Shown here: positions 37,475 through 51,817 of the stretch, one piece after another
How the letters are laid out: each line of letters opens with the position of its first letter
Position numbering within the stretch: position 1 is the stretch's first letter
Source of the DNA: Parapristionchus giblindavisi
Lineage: Eukaryota; Nematoda; Chromadorea; Rhabditida; Diplogasteridae
DNA: 64,000 nt
Assembly (NCBI GenBank): GCA_943737045.1
Contig: CALSFV010000051.1
Location: 372,001 to 436,000 of the forward strand
Direction of reading: 5' to 3'
Program-made: the position numbers and the translations under genes
Notes under the pieces: model-generated
What the model was told of the DNA's origin: nothing
Seen by the model: the letters and a program-made list of their open reading frames with translations, nothing else
Database searches by the model: none

Positions 37475-39571
37475 CATTTTGGAACGGCCGTTTTGGAACG
37501 GGACGTTTTGGAACACGGCCGGTTTGGAACGGGACGTTTTGGAACACGGCCGTTTTGGAACACGCCCGTTTTGGAACACGGCCGTTTTGGAACACGCCCG
37601 TTTTGGAACGGGACGTTTCGGAACACGGACGTTTTGGAACACGGACGTTTTGGAACGGGACGTTTTGGAACACGGACGTTTTGGAACGGGACGTTTTGGA
37701 ACACGGACGTTTTGGAACGGGACGTTTTGGAACACGGACGTTTTGGAACGGGACGTTTTGGAACACGGACGTTTTGGAACACGGACGTTTTGTAACGGGA
37801 CGTTTTGGAACGGGACGTTTTGGTACACGGACGTTTTGGAATGGGACGTTTGGGGGGGGGGGTGACATTTCAGCAACCGCATTTCGGCAATCGAAATTTC
37901 GGCAACGGGGCATAACTCGGTTCGTAGGGGTCATAGATACATGAGGTGGGTATCAATGTGATCAGCATCAGTAACACTACCGTAATCTGCCGTAACCCAG
38001 TTTGGTGGTCAGATTAAGTTCGGTCTGTCAGATCGGGGCATAACTCGGTTCTTAGGGGTCATAGTAACACGAGATGGGTATCAATGTGATCAGCATCAGC
38101 AACACTACCGTAATCTGCCGTAACCCAGTTCGGTGGGTCAGATTAAGTTCGGTCTGTCAGATCGGGGCATAACTCGGTTCTTAGGGGTCATAAAAACACG
38201 AGATGGGTATCAATGTGATCAGCATCAGCAACACTACCGTAATCTACCGTAACCCGGTTCGGTGGGTCAGATCAAGTTCGGTGGGTCAGATTTCACTAAA
38301 AATTGTCGGAACAGCCACTACTTGTGCGAAATCATTATGAACTATTTCAAATTACCGTAATCTACCGTAACCCAGTTCGGTGGGTCTGATCAAGTGGGCT
38401 GGGTCAGATTTGACTAAAAATTGTCGGAATGGCCACTACGTGTGTGATATCATCATGAACTATATCAAATTATCGTAATCTACCGTATCCCAGTTCTGTG
38501 GGTCAGATCAAGTGCGGTGGGTCAGATTTTAGTAATAACACAACCGACATTCCGGTAACGTTCCATAACTATCGTACATGTAAAACTCATTGTATCAGCA
38601 ATTTATTCGTCGTTAAAACCGTGCTTTTGTTAAACAGCAATATTTTGACCTGATCTCTTTTAATATAGTAAATTCGAACGAGAGAAAAACAATGAAAAGA
38701 AAGAGAAATGGCGAAAATGAATGCAAAATAACGAAAATCACACACAATTCGCTTTACCGGCCTGATCCGTTCAGATCCATTCACGCCGTTCATGATACAA
38801 TGTTTTTTACATGTTCGATAGCTTGTCGGGTCCTAGCAATTTTTTTTTCGAATTAAATTTGAAAATAGAAACAAAAATTTTTAAAAAATTTTTTAAAGAT
38901 ATTTTTAACGTCATTTACCGCATACCCCTGTTGTTAGTTACAGTTATGCTTACTCTAATCTGACACACAATTTTAGCGAAATCTGAGCCCTAAAACTTGA
39001 TCTGACCCACCGAACTGGGTTACGGTAGATTACGATATTTTGCAATAGCTCATAATGATTTCGCACAAGTAGTGGCTGTTCCGACAATTTTTAGTGAAAT
39101 CTAACCCAACGAACTTGATCTGACCCACCGAACCGGGTTACGGTAGATTACGGTAGTGTTACTGATGCTGATCACATTGATACCCACTTCATGTTTCTAT
39201 GACCCCTACGAACCTAGTTATGCCCCATTGCCGAATTGTCGGTTGCCGAAATTCGGTTGCTGAAATGTCACCCCCCCCCAACGTCCCGTTCCAAAACGTC
39301 CGTGTTCCAAAACGTCCCGTTCCAAAACGTCCGTGTTCCAAAACGTCCCGTTCCAAAACGTCCGTGTTCCAAAACGTCCCATTCCAAAACGTCCGTGTTC
39401 CAAAATGTCCCGTTCCAAAATGACCCGTTCCAAAATGTCCCGTTCCAAAACGTCCCGTTCCAAAACCTCCGTGTTCCAAAACGTCCCGTTCCAAAACGTC
39501 CCGTTCCAAAACGACCGTGTTCCAAAACGTCCGTGTTCCAAAACGTCCCGTTCCAAAACGGCACGTTCCAA
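37475..39571. mobile_element. Foldback element with inverted tandem-repeat ends, 2.1 kb, unit B
   Basis: The left end is a tandem array of TTTTGGAACGGGACG (15 bp) and TTTTGGAACACGGACG (16 bp) units up to about 37850; the right end (39283-39571) is the same array inverted. Between them lie inverted inner arms (TGACATTTCAGCAACCGC at 37862 and its inverse at 39255), three direct ~128 bp repeats (GGGCATAACTCGG at 37908, 38036, 38165) and GTAATCTACCGTAACCC repeats. The arrays are open in several frames on both strands, giving repetitive pseudo-proteins with no coding meaning. Unit A lacks the element. Confidence 0.85.
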
Positions 39572-41134
39572 TTAGCGCTTGTATGTTATATACAAATAGT
39601 TCTCATTCAGTCGGTTATCATCCGATCTACTGCCACACTGAATGATCGAAAGTTATATGTTCTATAGATTCAGTGCTAACAATGTCTAGCGTAGTACTTT
39701 TTATACCATATACAAATATGGAACATATTCAATCTATGTACTATAAATGTTTGCTATATTAAAGTTTCAGGACTCTATACTTCTAACTAGTAACGTTGAT
39801 GAGTATGTCCGTCTGTCTAGAGATCATTATTAAAATTTTTTTAGAATCCCTGGGTCAGGAACCCGGAAAATTCTTGGGCATTGATCTCCCGTCTCAAATG
39901 AAATTGAAAAAAGAATTAGACGAGAAAAGAAATGAGGGGGATTTGACGAGAAAACAAACGGTGCGAATGAAGGTCGTCGTGGGTTTTGGTTCGAATCAAC
40001 ACATTTTATGTTCCCATCGGGGAATCTTTTGAAAATTATTGAAAACATTATAATACTGTCCACATTGACCACTGTTTTTGCTCTTTTCTTCATTTTTCAC
40101 TATTTTGAGCAGTACATACATTTCAAAATTCGACAAAATTCTATACAAATATTATATTCGATTTCGATCTCAGCTATTATTCAATCTCAACTATTATCGG
40201 TGAAAATTAATGAAAATCAAATTTGTCAATGATTATTTGACATTGCTCAGTGTACATTGAGGAAGAAGTGGTATCTATCATCACATTATTCTCTCTAACA
40301 AGAGTTGTAAGAGTCATAATTCCATGAAACAGCGACCTCGTGTACCTCGCTATAAAGCCGACCATAGATGGGGTTGATTAGTCTCATTTGTATTCTCGTT
40401 CACGAGTAGTATTCTAGCGACGATAAAATGTTGAAGATGTTGTGCGGCAAAACAAGTTGTGCGAGCATCAAGCTAAAGACAACTTTTCTCGTACACGCAA
40501 CTTTTTTCGACAGTTTTATGTTCTCTAGTAGTATTACTGTAGGATCACTATTTATTGATTTTTTGATCTGATATTGATAATAAATTAATCTCTATCAATC
40601 GTACGCATTGGGGTGCTGTGAGATAGGGATGTTCTCCCGTGGGCAAACAATTGGTGAAACGATTGGTCAAATCATTGTCAAATCTTTGGTCCTTGGTCTA
40701 GAATACTATTGTAGTTATTTTTATTGATGTCATTCCGTTCCGATGGTGCTATGGTTGATGAAGCCTTTTTTGCTCTTGGTATGTTGCGTTTCTTCGTCTG
40801 TTCAAATACATTCAAACATCATTTATTAACAAAGCAAAAACTGAACGTAAATGTTGCATTTCAATATATTCTGCCCTGAAGCGACGAGTTCACTATTTTC
40901 TGATCCTTTCTTTTAATTATATACGATGTTTGGTTCCTGGTTCTCAGTACAGTATAGCTGGAAAGAATTTCTTTCCTTGTGAAACTACATATTGGGCTAA
41001 TTTTCAGACGCGAGCACTGATCAGTTCCAGGGACCCATTAAGAAATTATTATTTTGCTGGTATTCTTTTGTAGAGTGCTCAAGTACGCAAACTGGCTGTT
41101 AGAGGAATCTATTATATTTGTACCCTAACAATAC
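39572..41134. other. Intergenic DNA, unit B
   Basis: No gene supported. It aligns with 20880-22700 of unit A. The TATAAA block seen at 21660 recurs at 40322-40550. Repeated at 51818-53381. Confidence 0.45.
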
Positions 41135-41342
41135 CTCTGGTATTTTCAAACTAGTAGTTTAATTATCATTCCCACTAGTCGTAGACTTGCAAGTTTACGG
41201 CTAGTAAAACGCAAGTTTACTGCAAGTGGTGTGCAGTACTGTAATTCATTTCATTAAATGTGTTTTCACTTGTAGATAACTAACCGTAAACTTCTAGTCA
41301 GTGATGTAATTTAAGTAGACTGATAGTTTTGAAATACCAGAG
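41135..41342. mobile_element. MITE family P, 208 bp, unit B
   Basis: CTCTGGTATTTTCAAACTAG to TAGTTTTGAAATACCAGAG, imperfect inverted ends. Intact empty-site version of the unit A copy. Confidence 0.7.
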
Positions 41343-41850
41343 ACATTGCGGCCGAAACACGATAAAGCATATTCTTAGTCATAGTATATCAAAGAAGGAA
41401 AAATGCACCTGGGCTGGAGTTGGCAGCATGCATTACATGCATTTCTTTGTCGTTGATCTTTTCATTAAAAAGGCAAAGTACAAACCGTTATTCAAAGCAC
41501 ACCAAGTATTGCGAGTGATCACTGCTAGGTCAGTGATAAATCCAATTTATTACCGCGTGATCTACTCACTCTAATATCTTTCATATAGCACTAAATTACT
41601 ATGTTTAGTTCCAAAAGAGTAAGGGAGGACAAATCACATGGGTCCATTTCATATGACAGAAAACAAAACTTTGGTTCCTCATGTGAATGGAATACTACCC
41701 ATGTCACTCACGACTCTTCAAAGTGGATGAAATGGAGTGGACGGATGAAATTTGTCGCCACCCCACATACATAACATGTGTCTCTCGAATTAATCCAAAA
41801 CATGACGGTTATAATTATTCTCACGTCTGAAGCTTTAAAAGTAACTATTT
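41343..41850. other. Intergenic DNA, unit B
   Basis: No gene supported; same stretch at 53590-54097. It diverges clearly from unit A (25061-25558). Confidence 0.45.
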
Positions 41851-41964
41851 AAAGGACCATCTTAAGCTAATTTGAAACCATACGCACTGAAAACACACTC
41901 TCGTAGGCAAACGAAAGCGAGAGAGCAGTGGCAGAGAGGAGGGTTTCAAATTAGCTAAGTCCTT
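41851..41964. mobile_element. MITE family Y, unit B
   Basis: AAAGGACCATCTTAAGC to TTTCAAATTAGCTAAGTCCTT with CACTCTCGTAGGC / GCGAGAGAGC inside. Confidence 0.6.
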
Positions 41965-42443
41965 CGCCCATGTTTCTCTACTTCTATCCGACGCATGCTC
42001 ATTAGTACTTTCATCTTTCGGGCTCTGTCTCCTCTTCTATCCCTTCTTTCTCTGTCTCTCTGAATCTCCCAGACACTCATAATCCCCCATCCTTCTTTGT
42101 GCGCCATCACCATAAAAAACGCAGTCATGTATGATGTATAATGAATGCAACCAAGTAGTTATGGTCCCTATTTAATTATGCATCCACTGTAGATGAACAA
42201 TTGTTATAGCTAGCAACCAGGAACCAGTTGGAGACGTTTTTTTAGCCTTCCAAAACTTGGTACACCCCGAGCTCTGACATTCTTTATCTGTGAGAAAGAT
42301 TAAAATTAGTATTAGGATGTTCTCTTAAATATTTAGAGAACATGCAAACTTTACCATCACTTTTGAAGGATTTTTTTCGATTTTATGAATGTTTACTTTT
42401 TTTTAGAAATCTAACTGGTGGACAACGATCTATTCCTAGGCTA
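41965..42443. other. Intergenic DNA nearly identical in all units
   Basis: No gene supported. From about 42050 on, this sequence matches unit A (25770 onward) almost base for base, unlike the DNA on its left. Repeated at 54212-54690. Confidence 0.5.
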
Positions 42444-42795
42444 TTACGGTAGCTGGAAATATTCTAGAAAAATTTATCTCGTCGAGCTACGCTAGGAAGA
42501 ACCAAGCACGGATTTTTTATCGCAAGTTTGAAAAATAAAGTCAGTTTACGTTAACGTAGTACTACGGTAGATGGGTTACGGTAGCTGAAAATGGTCTAGA
42601 AAATTTGTCTTGTTGAGTTACACAAGGATTGACCAAGCACGGATTTTTTATTGCAAGTTTGAAAAAGAAAGTCAGTTTACGTTAACGTAGTACTACGGTA
42701 GATGGGTTACGGTAGCTGAAAATGGTCTAGAAAAATTTGTCTCGTCGAGTTACCTAAGGAGGGACGAAGCACGGAATTTTAATCACAATTTTGAA
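42444..42795. repeat. 131 bp tandem repeat, unit B
   Basis: Same 2.7-copy repeat as 26160-26515. Confidence 0.85.
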
Positions 42796-43162
42796 AAAAA
42801 GTGCAAATTTGGTACGTAATGAACGCGATACATAGGACACAAACAAGAAAAATGATTGGATACATAATTTGCTATGCCGCAACGGGGCAGCATAAGTATA
42901 GTAGTGGAAATACCATGCATTCGATTAGCAAGATGAAACCAGTGATAATAGTAATAGTAAAAGTAATTATTATCATTATTATCTATCGGTTTTGTTTCGA
43001 TATAATTTGGTACCATTACTTTCATTATGTCCCACTCTCAAATGTAATGCAACTGGAACACGAATTCCACCGGGTGGAAGGGTGCAAGTGAATGGTTTAT
43101 TTTTTTCCTGAAACGGTAGAAAGATGAAATTAAATAGTTTGAATTCAAATAATAACAATAAT

Positions 43163-43634
<472 letters not shown>

Positions 43635-44123
43635 GGTAATAATAATGTCATTTATTCAAGGAAATTTATGGGGGAAGTAGGCAAGAGTAGTTTTTTGTAA
43701 CCCAGTGATTCCTGGTTTCACAACTTTATCATAGCAAGTGATTTGTCTAAGGCTATCAATCCTCCCGTGCTGCATTCACCGTATGACAAAAACATAAGAC
43801 CATATTTACGAAAACGTTCCGTCCCTGTATCTCGTATCGTTTAGTGCTAAAATATCCCATGGTTACCGAATAGAGGGGATAGATTAGCCTAACCAAGCCG
43901 TATTATCGATTTTGTGTTTTTGTAAACATAAAATCGGAAAAAAAGGTAGTGAACGATGCAATCCTCCTGGATAAAAGATGATGCAATCGTGTGGGGGATA
44001 TGTTCCTAGAATGCTTTTTATATTCGAGTTGACCATGAATGGTATTATGAATGAAGTGCGAAGCTCTAAAGCATCGTCTATCTAGAAGTATATGTATGTA
44101 ATGTTAATATTTTGACTTTGCAG

Positions 44124-44491
44124 AAGAACATGGAGGACGTGTCCAACTTTGACGACGAATTCACGAATGAGAAGCCGCGATTCTCTTCGGCCAAGGTACG
44201 GTAGCTTTGGGCAATTTGTTTTTTTGATCTACATATTGATTGAAATATCGATTAATTGTCGAATTGAAATATCGATTACATACATTTTCGGTACCCTCGC
44301 CGGTTATTTTTATATAGTGGGTCAATCCTCGCATTGCGCGGGCATGAAAATGTATGGTATTGATTGGAATATCGATTAGTTGGCTACAGTAATCAAATGC
44401 GTTTTCGTTTCAGGACAAGCGGGTGATCACGGCCGCCGACCAGACGCAGTTCCGCGACTTTGACTTCTCCCTGATCGCTGAAAGATTTTGA
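44124..44491 (+). pseudogene. PKN last two exons only, unit C
   Basis: Exons 44124-44195 (KNMEDVSNFDDEFTNEKPRF) and 44414-44491 (DKRVITAADQTQFRDFDF to stop) with correct splice borders. All other kinase exons are missing from the unit: upstream there is only a TTA array and intron-type DNA. It cannot encode a kinase by itself. The tail keeps the Ala found in unit A rather than unit B's Thr. Confidence 0.88.
44279..44356. mobile_element. MITE X1 internal-deletion form, unit C
   Basis: Same 78 bp form and site as 32140-32217. Confidence 0.85.
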
Positions 44492-46085
44492 ATTTTGAAT
44501 TTCCCGCCCTTCCCTGATTCAGGGAATCGATTGCAACCTTGTACAGTATATGCTATTCTTATTGATCTGCACCCGTCTCTAGCGCCTACTTCACACACAC
44601 CACTCACTCGATTACTACTGTGGTCACGATTCGATATATACATTGTCTTACTGTATCATGTATCATTATTGATTTATTGATTTTTTGTATCAGTCCGCAC
44701 TCCCCAACTCATTTCTCTACCATCTCTTTCCTCCTGCTCACGCGAAACCCGTGCAATATCTCTACCCAAAATTGTGCTCTTCTAGATTTTTCTCATTCTT
44801 CTCCTCTCCGCTTTCTGCCGTTTCCCAATCTACTGCAACACCACGTACACCCCACACGCGTATTCTACGATTGCTCCGTTGTAGCCCCCCCCCCCCTCTT
44901 CTTTTGCCTTTATTTATTAATTAAGCCTTCCCAGACCAATCAATAATCAGCAATATAGTTTCTATACGATCTGTGCATTTACCATATAATCAATCATTGC
45001 TCACACACACTGTCTCGACCCTCGATATATGCCATCACTTTTGGTATTAAGCGCTCTAACCACACGCACCCGCATACGCTCCCTCCGCACCACCCATTAC
45101 ACCACACACCATGGATATTCGTTCTACGTACGCTTACATGTCTAGCCATGCCTCTGACATTAGAGATTGAATCAAATATATACTATCATTAATCCCCAAA
45201 TATCATCATAATCACTTCATTGCTCCAATTAGGCTAATCTACGCGCATACAAGTCTTATACTCTTACTATGGCCAACGAACCCCACGCATTTTATTAGAA
45301 TTTTTAAATATTATTCCGTTCAGCTTGTTCTGTTAATTACGCCCTGTCCCACGTCCCCAGAACCTCTTCGAGTATTTGTGATATATCTCACTCGTTCGAT
45401 CAATCGATATTTGTAAATCCACCGTCCAGATCCCAGTTGCAATGTGTGTGTGTACTGTGCCTATTTGTCTCTCAAATCAATCAATAACTTCTCTATCACT
45501 ATTCAACCAACCAATCAATCAATCAATAGCCCACTCGCCCTACCGTATACCGCATCGCACCGCACACTCACTCCTCTGTACCAGTAGCAGCAATTATTCT
45601 ATTTGTCTTCCGCCTCGTAATCTAGTAGTTGTTGGTTCCCCCCCATCCTTTGCTAATCACACACTTATCAATCGATATTGCGTGCTACAGTAGCCTGATT
45701 AACTGTCCAACGATACTAGAGATTACTGTATTCAATTACTCGCAATCAATCAATACTCTCCCTACCCTCGATTACAGTATACCCAATGTTTTTGATCAGT
45801 TCTATCTTTTGTTCATTTCATACCTTGTAGCCGTATCACTCTCTCTAACTGTCTAAAGTGCCAATATATTTGCGTCCCCTCTTCTCTTTCTCTCTTTTCT
45901 CTCTCTCTCTCTTTGCTTCTACTCAATCGATCGATATATCTCGCTACTAGGTCCCGAGCGGAAATTGAAGAATATATGTATTATAGCTACCGTATACCCT
46001 GAGACCCATCTTTCTCTGCTTGTCTGTGTACGCTAGGGCGCGAACTACTACTGTGTGTAATAAAGAATTTACTGAATATCGATTT
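44492..46085 (+). other. PKN-type 3' UTR, unit C
   Basis: Near-identical to the unit B stretch, with AATAAA at 46059-46064. It differs at a C-run near 44886-44897 and at single bases. No supported coding sequence. Confidence 0.65.
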
Positions 46086-46369
46086 GTTGGATGATCTGTG
46101 ACAGTGAATAATCAATCGTTGAAGGCGATGGAGGAGTATCTGCAAACGAGAATCAATTTAAAAAAATACTTATGGATTTTATAAAATTAAATATTATGTA
46201 TTATTATATTAAATTATGTAAAAAGTACATGTGGTTTCTCAAATTAAAGTCAAACGTCTCAAGTAGACTTCTTGTGAAGCAAAATTGTTGTCTGCGTGAT
46301 CTTTGATCTCGATTGCTGGTCTTTGAACTTTATTTATGCTGATCTTTGATCTCTGCAGTCGTTGAGGCG

Positions 46370-48469
46370 ATGAGCAGCATCGTGCAAGAGGACGAGGAAA
46401 ACCCGCAAATGAGCACGACAAAGTTCTTCGTGAGTTGTGCCACTCATTTACTAGGCACTATGTCGAATGAGAACCGATGAATTCCATGCGATTTACTAAT
46501 ATTCAATTTAATCCTCTTCCTTGTAATATGACACGATTAAGATACGATATAAACGTATAATTAAGGCAATACAATGAAATGTAGAAGCGAGAGATAATTT
46601 AGTAAATGAAAATCGATTTTTTCAATAGAACGCAACGTGATAAGAGAATAGCCAACAACACAAAAGAGTGCATACAATGTTTTTGAAAGCATTCCGTAAG
46701 CTAATTTTACTCTCTTTATCGGCAATGCACTCTCTCGGAGAGATAAAGAAAGCGATAGAGTATGGCCAGAGCGGAGAGTTTCGAGTCAGCTCGTTGTGAT
46801 GCTTTAAATCTCGTAGTCATTGAAGTCAAGCGAAGTGTTCGATAAGTAATATTCAATCAATATTATTTGCAGATCTTCAAGGATCCTGATCCGGGTTTCA
46901 GCCAGACCGCCATCTCTGTCTTCACCAACTTTATCCTCTCCAACATGCTGCTGTTCGGCGTGACCGGCAATGCGAAGATGGCGTAGTGCGTTAGCCTTCT
47001 ATTCTCCTTCTCATATTATATCTTCGATGGAAAATTGTGAATCATCAACCTGGCCAGGAATAGAATTTGTTCAAAATTCCTTCGAGCGTAAGAAGTTTAA
47101 GGCTGAATGTTCTACTCTCAACTGTCCTTGAATTCTTGCTTTTTGTAAAACCAAAATCTGGCCAAAAAAGGTGTAATTATTGTATACTTTAAATTCAGAG
47201 AATTTTGTTTTTCAGTCTAACCTCGATGGTGACCATTCCGGTCTCGGCGATTATGTGTGTGCGCGACTCGAATGTGGACTACGAGAAGTGGAAGGAGATG
47301 CGGTTGCTCAAGTTGAAGGGAATCCCCGATAGGCACGATCATATATTTTTGTTCAACTCACATTTTCAGATCTTTAAACTGACCTATAATTGCTATAAAC
47401 TGGCATTATTTCTCTAAAATTCCTCGTTTTTCGCTTCTCTCTCTCTTTGTCTCAGAAATATGCAACTAGTGACCCTTTTTTTTATAAGCCAGCCAATTTA
47501 TAAACTGACCCGTAAACGATGTGGGTGGTCGATAATATATGAGGCCGTTTGCGAGAAAGTCGAACAAGGTCCGGTACATCAATTTTTCGAAAACCTGCGA
47601 GAAGAGGTTTTCGAGGATGCTGATGACGATGGACATGTTCATTTTGCACCTGGAGTCCCAATTGAGGCCAGACGGCGTCGCGTTGAAATCGCGTTTTTGG
47701 TCATTTCTTGTCGCCTGATGGTGCTAAAATTAACAGACCAATGTTTCCGGTGTAGAATTTGATGGCGATCACGCCTGTCTAATTCATTTTTCATGAAAAA
47801 ATTTCACAAGCTTCAAAAATGTAACTTTTCTCAGAGGCAAAAGTGTTCGAGCGACATAGCTAGATCGGATCGGAATTACCAGAGAGAGGAAACTATCTAT
47901 CTGTTGTGAGCGACCAGATAACTTCACAGAAAGTTGATTTTCTCGCTTTTCCGTTCACCAAAATCGTTGAAATTTTTTCTGTTGCACCCTGAGGTAATTC
48001 CGATCCGATCTAGCTATGTCGCTCAGGACACTTTCGCCTCTGAGAAAAGTTACATTTTTGAAGCTTGTTAAATTTTTTTTCATGAAAAAAATGAATTAGA
48101 CAGGCGTGATCGCCATCAAATTCTACACCGGAAACATTGATCTGTTAATTTTAGCACCATCAGGCGACAAGAAATGACCAAAAACGCGATTTCAACGCGA
48201 CGCCGTCCGGTGACTCCAGGTGCAAAATGAACATGCCCATCGTCATCAGCTCACGCAGGTTTTCGAAAAATTGATGTACCGGACCCCAGTCACTCTTGCT
48301 CTACTCTCTCGCAAACGGCCTCATATGGGTGCGGAATTTTTGGGCTTTTTGGCTGGGTCTCTGCTAAAATCAATTAAATAAATCGATATTTTGCAGATTT
48401 CTCCCGTACCGCTGCAAGTACGACTGGACGGATTACGACAGAAGGAAGAATCCTCCCACGATTGATTGA
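46370..48469 (+). CDS. Small two-helix membrane protein, unit C, with GC splice donor
   Basis: Exons 46370-46429, 46873-46985, 47216-47332, 48397-48469. Coding sequence is the same as unit B as far as I can see, including the GC donor (GATAG|GCACGA) after exon 3 and the same two elements in the third intron. The intercistronic region is about 112 bp longer than in unit B and keeps GAAGGCGATGGAGG as in unit A. The upstream neighbour is only the two-exon PKN remnant. Confidence 0.72.
46686..46806. mobile_element. MITE family Y, unit C
   Basis: Same element and site as 34440-34560. Confidence 0.65.
47340..48322. mobile_element. X2 remnant plus GAGGCC foldback, unit C
   Basis: Same pair as 35094-36076; the foldback is 47541-48322. 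Confidence 0.85.
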
Positions 48470-48884
48470 GTGGGCCGGAGTACGGTAGATGAGACGATGC
48501 TGTATCGATTGATTGATCATAATTGATTCTCATTTCGCTTTCCTTACCGGTAGTGCATAAGTGATGCAAGTGTAGCGTAGGTTTATCTCTGTATCGATTT
48601 GTTTGAATAGATTTTTCCCATTTATGGAATCAACTGATTCTCTCAATATTATTGATCTTTTGTTGCTGTGTCGTTGTCTGTTATAAATATTGATTGATAT
48701 ATTCTATAAACGCAAAGATGCCTCTCACTCCTACCCATTGCATTTGATGGAAATAAAATAAATTCAGATATCTCATCATTGTTATTGGATTATTTGCTGA
48801 CATTGATATAGTCGTGATCGGTTTTATAGTTTATGATTTCATGTTGTTTTGTTTGGGGTCCACGGACCCTCAAGATGTTCTCAG

Positions 48885-49151
48885 GTGTTTGAATCCTTGC
48901 ATGATCCAAGTAAAATTCGTGCAATTAATGGCATGATCATGCATGGAAAATACTCGAATCATGCATGGATTATCCGTGATCATGCATGGATTCTGTCATT
49001 CCATGCATGATCACAGAAAATTCGTGCATGATCACGGAAGATCCATGCATGATCACGAACGATGGATATTCCATGCATGATCATGCATGGAATGTCGAAT
49101 CATGCATGATTATACTTGTATTCGTGATCATGCAAGGATTTCAACACCAGA
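48885..49151. mobile_element. MITE family W, unit C
   Basis: Same element and flanks as 36639-36905. Confidence 0.75.
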
Positions 49152-49720
49152 GTTCTCAGCGGCATATGACTAGGATTGAGGGAGGAATGATATAAAGTGT
49201 TTTCACATAAAGTTGCCAACCTGATCTTCGACATCTCTTCCTAAACCGACATGGTTCTTTTTCAGAATCGTTACCGTTATAACTGGCGCTTCCTTGTTTT
49301 TGCAGTTCAAAAGTCTCGAAAAGTAAAGAAAACCCTCCTCCTTGTCTCGTTTTCTCTCGCCCTTTTTCTTTTCTTTCAATACATTGGCCATTCGATTGAT
49401 GGAATGAAATCATGAATCACTTCCCACTTACAATTATGGTTCTCCTCCTCAAGTTCTAAATAAGTTAATCTTCTCATCGTCAGGACTACCTATTATTGAC
49501 TTCGTTACAAGCACAGAACATACCTATAATGCATATTTGACATTGACATTGAATCAACTTTATCATCTTTAATGGGTGTTTCGTAGCTGGGTTGCCATGA
49601 GGTTTCTCCATTCCGAACGATTGTACGATTGAGAGTGCATAAGCTGCTGTAAACACAGTCTATGATGATAGATAGACAAGATACTTCATTAAATTCTGAC
49701 TGTATTGAAGGGCAGTACGA

Positions 49721-51817
49721 CATTTTGGAACGGCCGTTTTGGAACGGGACGTTTTGGAACACGGCCGGTTTGGAACGGGACGTTTTGGAACACGGCCGTT
49801 TTGGAACACGCCCGTTTTGGAACACGGCCGTTTTGGAACACGCCCGTTTTGGAACGGGACGTTTCGGAACACGGACGTTTTGGAACACGGACGTTTTGGA
49901 ACGGGACGTTTTGGAACACGGACGTTTTGGAACGGGACGTTTTGGAACACGGACGTTTTGGAACGGGACGTTTTGGAACACGGACGTTTTGGAACGGGAC
50001 GTTTTGGAACACGGACGTTTTGGAACACGGACGTTTTGTAACGGGACGTTTTGGAACGGGACGTTTTGGTACACGGACGTTTTGGAATGGGACGTTTGGG
50101 GGGGGGGGGGTGACATTTCAGCAACCGCATTTCGGCAATCGAAATTTCGGCAACGGGGCATAACTCGGTTCGTAGGGGTCATAGATACATGAGGTGGGTA
50201 TCAATGTGATCAGCATCAGTAACACTACCGTAATCTGCCGTAACCCAGTTTGGTGGTCAGATTAAGTTCGGTCTGTCAGATCGGGGCATAACTCGGTTCT
50301 TAGGGGTCATAGTAACACGAGATGGGTATCAATGTGATCAGCATCAGCAACACTACCGTAATCTGCCGTAACCCAGTTCGGTGGGTCAGATTAAGTTCGG
50401 TCTGTCAGATCGGGGCATAACTCGGTTCTTAGGGGTCATAAAAACACGAGATGGGTATCAATGTGATCAGCATCAGCAACACTACCGTAATCTACCGTAA
50501 CCCGGTTCGGTGGGTCAGATCAAGTTCGGTGGGTCAGATTTCACTAAAAATTGTCGGAACAGCCACTACTTGTGCGAAATCATTATGAACTATTTCAAAT
50601 TACCGTAATCTACCGTAACCCAGTTCGGTGGGTCTGATCAAGTGGGCTGGGTCAGATTTGACTAAAAATTGTCGGAATGGCCACTACGTGTGTGATATCA
50701 TCATGAACTATATCAAATTATCGTAATCTACCGTATCCCAGTTCTGTGGGTCAGATCAAGTGCGGTGGGTCAGATTTTAGTAATAACACAACCGACATTC
50801 CGGTAACGTTCCATAACTATCGTACATGTAAAACTCATTGTATCAGCAATTTATTCGTCGTTAAAACCGTGCTTTTGTTAAACAGCAATATTTTGACCTG
50901 ATCTCTTTTAATATAGTAAATTCGAACGAGAGAAAAACAATGAAAAGAAAGAGAAATGGCGAAAATGAATGCAAAATAACGAAAATCACACACAATTCGC
51001 TTTACCGGCCTGATCCGTTCAGATCCATTCACGCCGTTCATGATACAATGTTTTTTACATGTTCGATAGCTTGTCGGGTCCTAGCAATTTTTTTTTCGAA
51101 TTAAATTTGAAAATAGAAACAAAAATTTTTAAAAAATTTTTTAAAGATATTTTTAACGTCATTTACCGCATACCCCTGTTGTTAGTTACAGTTATGCTTA
51201 CTCTAATCTGACACACAATTTTAGCGAAATCTGAGCCCTAAAACTTGATCTGACCCACCGAACTGGGTTACGGTAGATTACGATATTTTGCAATAGCTCA
51301 TAATGATTTCGCACAAGTAGTGGCTGTTCCGACAATTTTTAGTGAAATCTAACCCAACGAACTTGATCTGACCCACCGAACCGGGTTACGGTAGATTACG
51401 GTAGTGTTACTGATGCTGATCACATTGATACCCACTTCATGTTTCTATGACCCCTACGAACCTAGTTATGCCCCATTGCCGAATTGTCGGTTGCCGAAAT
51501 TCGGTTGCTGAAATGTCACCCCCCCAACGTCCCGTTCCAAAACGTCCGTGTTCCAAAACGTCCCGTTCCAAAACGTCCGTGTTCCAAAACGTCCCGTTCC
51601 AAAACGTCCGTGTTCCAAAACGTCCCATTCCAAAACGTCCGTGTTCCAAAATGTCCCGTTCCAAAATGACCCGTTCCAAAATGTCCCGTTCCAAAACGTC
51701 CCGTTCCAAAACCTCCGTGTTCCAAAACGTCCCGTTCCAAAACGTCCCGTTCCAAAACGACCGTGTTCCAAAACGTCCGTGTTCCAAAACGTCCCGTTCC
51801 AAAACGGCACGTTCCAA
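49721..51817. mobile_element. Foldback element with inverted tandem-repeat ends, unit C
   Basis: Same as 37475-39571. It differs in the length of the G-run near 50099-50110 and the C-run near 51520. Confidence 0.85.

Noticed and set aside
37481..37850. CRISPR-like array of short repeats
   Set aside because: Units are contiguous with no unique spacers, there is no cas gene, and the host is eukaryotic.
37459..37944. Long repetitive open frames over the TTTTGGAACGGGACG arrays (also 39189-39667, 49505-50192, 51437-51913, 61981-62638)
   Set aside because: Frames are open on both strands because the 31 bp unit has no stops. They lie in the arms of a foldback element and have no start context or splice support.
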